From assembly GCA_016185245.1 (NCBI GenBank), contig JACPNZ010000030.1:118423-182422 (forward strand): a DNA stretch of 64,000 nucleotides, given 5' to 3'. Positions within the stretch are counted from its first letter, which is position 1. Every line of letters begins with the position of its first letter. The notes under the pieces are model-generated. The model had not been told where the DNA came from. It ran no database searches and was given only the letters and a program-made list of their open reading frames with translations. Shown one piece after another: positions 61,677-64,000 of this stretch. A program made the translations under genes and the position numbers. Source of the DNA: Hyphomicrobiales bacterium. Lineage in GTDB: Bacteria > Pseudomonadota > Alphaproteobacteria > Rhizobiales > Aestuariivirgaceae.

Positions 61677-62627
61677 ATGGACATCGAGAAATCGCGGAAA
61701 CGGCTGGAAGGCTGCTACATCACCGTTCCGACAATGTTTCGCGACCCCGACCTGGAACTCGACGTGGCGGCGACCCGCCGCAATGTCGGTTTCCTGGTGT
61801 CGCGCGGCATCACCGAAAAATATGGTGTGTTCCTGGCCGGGGGCGCTGCCGGCGATTTTTCCACTATGACCTTCGACGAGCGCGAGCGCGTCGTCAATGC
61901 GGTGGCCGAGGAGGCGGCCGGCCGAGTTCCGGTGGCTATGGGGGCCCAGACCACCAGCACCCTTGAGCTCAAACGGCTGGCCAAGGCCGCACAGAAGGCG
62001 GGGGCTGAATTCATCCAGGTGTCGCGGCCATTTTATTTTGCCCATACCGAGGAGGACTTCTACGAATACGTCTGTGTTGCCGCGGAAGCCGCCGACATCG
62101 GCATCATCATCTACAACACTTTCTGGTCGACCGCCGACATTTCGTTCAAGCTGGTCGAGAGGCTTGCCGCCATCCCCAATGTCGTCGGGCTCAAGTGGGC
62201 CACGCCACGCTCCGATTCGATGGAGTTCGAAGATGTGATCGTGCATTTCGCCAAACGCTTCACCTTCATCGACAACAATCTGAAATTTCCGGCGAGCCAC
62301 GTGCTTGGTGCCCGCGCCTATGAGGTTCACTTGTGCAACTACTGGCCAGAATGGGGCATCAAGTTGATCGACGATCTCGAGGCGGGGCGATTCGCCGAAG
62401 CCCAGTTGTCGTTGGCCAGCAACGCCCTGCCTTTCTACAAGTTGTGGCTCGAGATCGAGGCGAATTTCACCAGCGGCGACGGATACCTCGACAAATTGTG
62501 CATGGAGCTTGTCGGTCTCGATTCAAGCCGCTGCCGACCTCCCACCCGCGACATTCGAGCAACCTATCGCGAGCGCTGCCGCCGGATGCTGATCGAGTCA
62601 CGAGTCCCGGGCGTCCTCGCCGCTTGA
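61677..62627 (+). CDS. DapA/NanA-family aldolase or dehydratase
   Basis: The protein is 316 aa. Schiff-base Lys: NVVGLKWATPRSD. The Tyr of the active site: GIIIYNTFWS. The substrate loop reads LAGGAAGDFSTMTFDERERV, where the usual GTTGE is GAAGD. Members include sialic acid lyase, 2-keto-3-deoxy-gluconate aldolase and KDG dehydratase-type enzymes. Together with the UxaA-type dehydratase and the aldehyde dehydrogenase this would complete a non-phosphorylated sugar-acid route; with the sialidase-fold proteins it could instead cleave a nonulosonic acid. The data do not choose. Confidence 0.85.
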   Translation: MDIEKSRKRLEGCYITVPTMFRDPDLELDVAATRRNVGFLVSRGITEKYGVFLAGGAAGDFSTMTFDERERVVNAVAEEAAGRVPVAMGAQTTSTLELKRLAKAAQKAGAEFIQVSRPFYFAHTEEDFYEYVCVAAEAADIGIIIYNTFWSTADISFKLVERLAAIPNVVGLKWATPRSDSMEFEDVIVHFAKRFTFIDNNLKFPASHVLGARAYEVHLCNYWPEWGIKLIDDLEAGRFAEAQLSLASNALPFYKLWLEIEANFTSGDGYLDKLCMELVGLDSSRCRPPTRDIRATYRERCRRMLIESRVPGVLAA

Positions 62628-62735
62628 GCTGTCGGAACTCAAAGCGGCCACCGGAGCGGCGATACATTCGGTTTGATTGTGACAATACAAGTCGCTACGC
62701 CTTCATCTGTCTGTTGTACTTATGGGAGGTGTAGG

Positions 62736-63044
62736 ATGAGTGCCGACGAACCAACCGAAGCCGCGCCGGCGGCGGTCGAAGCGGGCAAGCCGGCCAAGAA
62801 GGTCTGGCCCAGGAAATTGTCGAAAAAGGCTACTGACAAGGCCGGCATCCCGGCTCTGGTAGGGCGGGGCAGGCGAATTTCAATCAAGACGGACGCTTCA
62901 ACGGCCGTCGAGCTCACCGGCAAGAAGGGGGCGGTTCACACCATTACAATTGAAGGCCCCGCTGCCATGGGCTCAACCGGATCGGCCTTGCGTGCGGGGC
63001 GTTGGCGGTTGATGGCGATCTTGAGCGGCGTTTTGCTGGGATGA
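62736..63044 (+). CDS. Small protein of unknown function, 3' end probably replaced by IS sequence
   Basis: GGGAGGTG precedes ATG 62736. The protein starts ADEPTEAAPAAVEAGKPAKK, has SKKATDKAGIPALVGRGRRI and SIKTDASTAVELTGKKG, and then changes character at about base 62955 (SALRAGRWRLM), where the bases look like the left end of the IS4-type element. So the last 25 to 30 residues are probably not native. No family is recognised. Confidence 0.45.
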   Translation: MSADEPTEAAPAAVEAGKPAKKVWPRKLSKKATDKAGIPALVGRGRRISIKTDASTAVELTGKKGAVHTITIEGPAAMGSTGSALRAGRWRLMAILSGVLLG

Positions 63045-63784
63045 ACGTGGCGCGGCGGCGTAGGATTTCGCAAGTGGTTGCGGCGATGCTGACGGTGCGC
63101 AGCGCCAACATGGTTGAGCTTGGCAGTGCATTGCCGCGCGCGATCGCGCGTTGGGAGAAGCGCTACCAATTCGTCGAGCGTGTTCTCGGCAACGCCAAGA
63201 CCGATTGCGATGCGGTGATGGCGAGCTGTGCCGGCGAAGTGGCCCGAGAGCTTTCGGCGGCGGGCAAGACGCTGATCGTGATGATGGATCAGAGTCATAT
63301 CAATGACTTGAACGAGGTGCTGCTGGTGTCGCTCAGGTTTCGCGACCGGGCGCTGCCGGTGGCTTGGCGGGTGAAGTCCACCCAGGGCGGCATCGGCTTC
63401 GAGGTGCAGAAGGCGTTGCTCGCGGCGGTGAAAGCGATGCTGCCTGCAGATGCCGCGATCCTGCTCTGCGCCGATCGCTTCTACGGCACGCCGGCGCTGG
63501 TGGACTGGTGCGCCGCGGCGGGCTGGGATTATCGCATCCGGCTCAAATCCAATCTGACGCTCACACACGACGGCGGCGAGATGACCACCGGCGAGGTGCT
63601 GGCCCTCGCACCCGAAGGCCTCACCGGCGCGAGGCTCTGCGGCACATCGGCGGCCACCAGCATCTTCGCATTGCACGAGGAGGGACATCGCGAGCCGTGG
63701 ATCATCGCCATGGCTGCCAAGCCTGGACGCGTGGCTTGCCTCGACTATGGCCTGCGCTGGGGCATCGAGGCGATGTTCGTCAGG
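63041..63784 (+). pseudogene. IS4-type transposase, 3' truncated
   Basis: From ATG 63041: VVAAMLTVRSANMVELGSAL, then DDE residues in LIVMMDQSHINDLNEVLLVS (Asp), LLCADRFYGTPALVDWCAAA (Asp) and YGLRWGIEAMF (Glu of the Y-x-R-W-x-I-E motif). After GIEAMF (about 63780) homology ends and the frame passes into unrelated sequence, so the C-terminal part is lost. The break lies about 75 bases before the IS21-like terminus. Confidence 0.82.
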
Positions 63785-63859
63785 CCAAGGGCACATGGTC
63801 ATCTCCCATGGCCTAATCGATCATCCGGTAGCCGTCAGTGTCAAATACGGCATACTCCT

Positions 63860-63906
63860 TGTAGCGCGACAATCTGGATGAGAAGTGCGCGACAATCTGG
63901 ATGAGA
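63860..63906 (+). repeat. Terminal repeats of an IS21-like element
   Basis: GCGCGACAATCTGGATGAGA occurs twice (63864-63883 and 63887-63906), 23 bases apart, after a TGTA start at 63860. Multiple short direct repeats of this kind near a TG end are typical of IS21-family termini. Two further relatives (TTGATTGTCGCGGCG and similar) lie at 63970-63985. The transposase genes would be outside the window. Confidence 0.65.
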
Positions 63907-64000
63907 CGCTGGTGTCGCGGCGAAGGTGATGATCGCGGCATTGACTGTCGCGCGCAAGAGGTATTTTGGGTTGATTGTCGCGGCGCGTCAATTGATTGTC

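Overview
The window looks like a chromosome segment of a GC-rich alphaproteobacterium, probably Hyphomicrobiales-like (inference). It carries the housekeeping neighbourhood carA / yqeY / dnaG / rpoD, an Ohr-type peroxidase, an HlyU-type protein, a COQ7-type hydroxylase gene, Tat-dependent binding proteins and many ABC importers. No rRNA is present; one tRNA is.

Layout. 1-4.0 kb: the 3' part of a DUF6600-like secreted protein with a Gln/Asn-rich tandem repeat, a decayed XRE regulator, a methyltransferase, a DUF899 fragment and a DsbA-like protein lacking the second active-site Cys. 4.1-11.6 kb: a same-strand run of a polyamine-type ABC importer (ATPase, binding protein, two permeases) followed by a citryl-CoA-lyase-like enzyme, a phenylacetate-CoA-ligase-like enzyme, a VOC protein and a GST. 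11.6-12.4 kb: a FitAB/VapBC-type toxin-antitoxin pair with an inverted-repeat operator. 12.4-23.4 kb: the housekeeping block carA, yqeY, dnaG, rpoD, interrupted between yqeY and dnaG by about 5 kb holding an ABM-like protein, Ohr, a large glycosidase-like protein, a frameshifted EamA exporter, a frameshifted COQ7 and a BrnT/BrnA pair. 23.4-24.1 kb: a duplicated rpoD fragment next to a MazE/MazF-type pair. 24.3-31.6 kb: mixed single genes ending with AMP nucleosidase.

31.6-45.1 kb: an accessory island beside a CAU-anticodon tRNA. It holds a DUF3489-DUF2924-large serine recombinase cassette, an IS3 remnant, a type I-C CRISPR-Cas locus (cas3-cas5c-cas8c-cas7-cas4-cas1-cas2) with an 8-repeat array, an ISL3 transposase fragment that cuts off the distal end of the array, and an IS110 transposase with an in-frame stop. 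cas3 is frameshifted.

45.6-62.6 kb: a catabolic cluster with three sialidase-fold (BNR/Asp-box) proteins without visible signal peptides, a CUT1-type sugar ABC importer split over three transcription units, an aldehyde dehydrogenase, a UxaA-family dehydratase, an Ldh-family oxidoreductase, a DapA-family aldolase/dehydratase, a GlxA/AraC-type regulator and an embedded NitT/TauT-type importer. A coherent reading (inference) is import of an acidic saccharide, internal cleavage by the sialidase-fold enzymes, and dehydration, aldol cleavage and oxidation of the released sugar acid. 62.7-64.0 kb: a gene cut by an IS4-type transposase fragment, followed by the repeated terminus of an IS21-like element.

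Caution: three genes (EamA, COQ7, cas3) and two CRISPR repeats each differ from expectation by one missing base in a short homopolymer. Either this replicon is decaying or the assembly has homopolymer errors; reads would decide.
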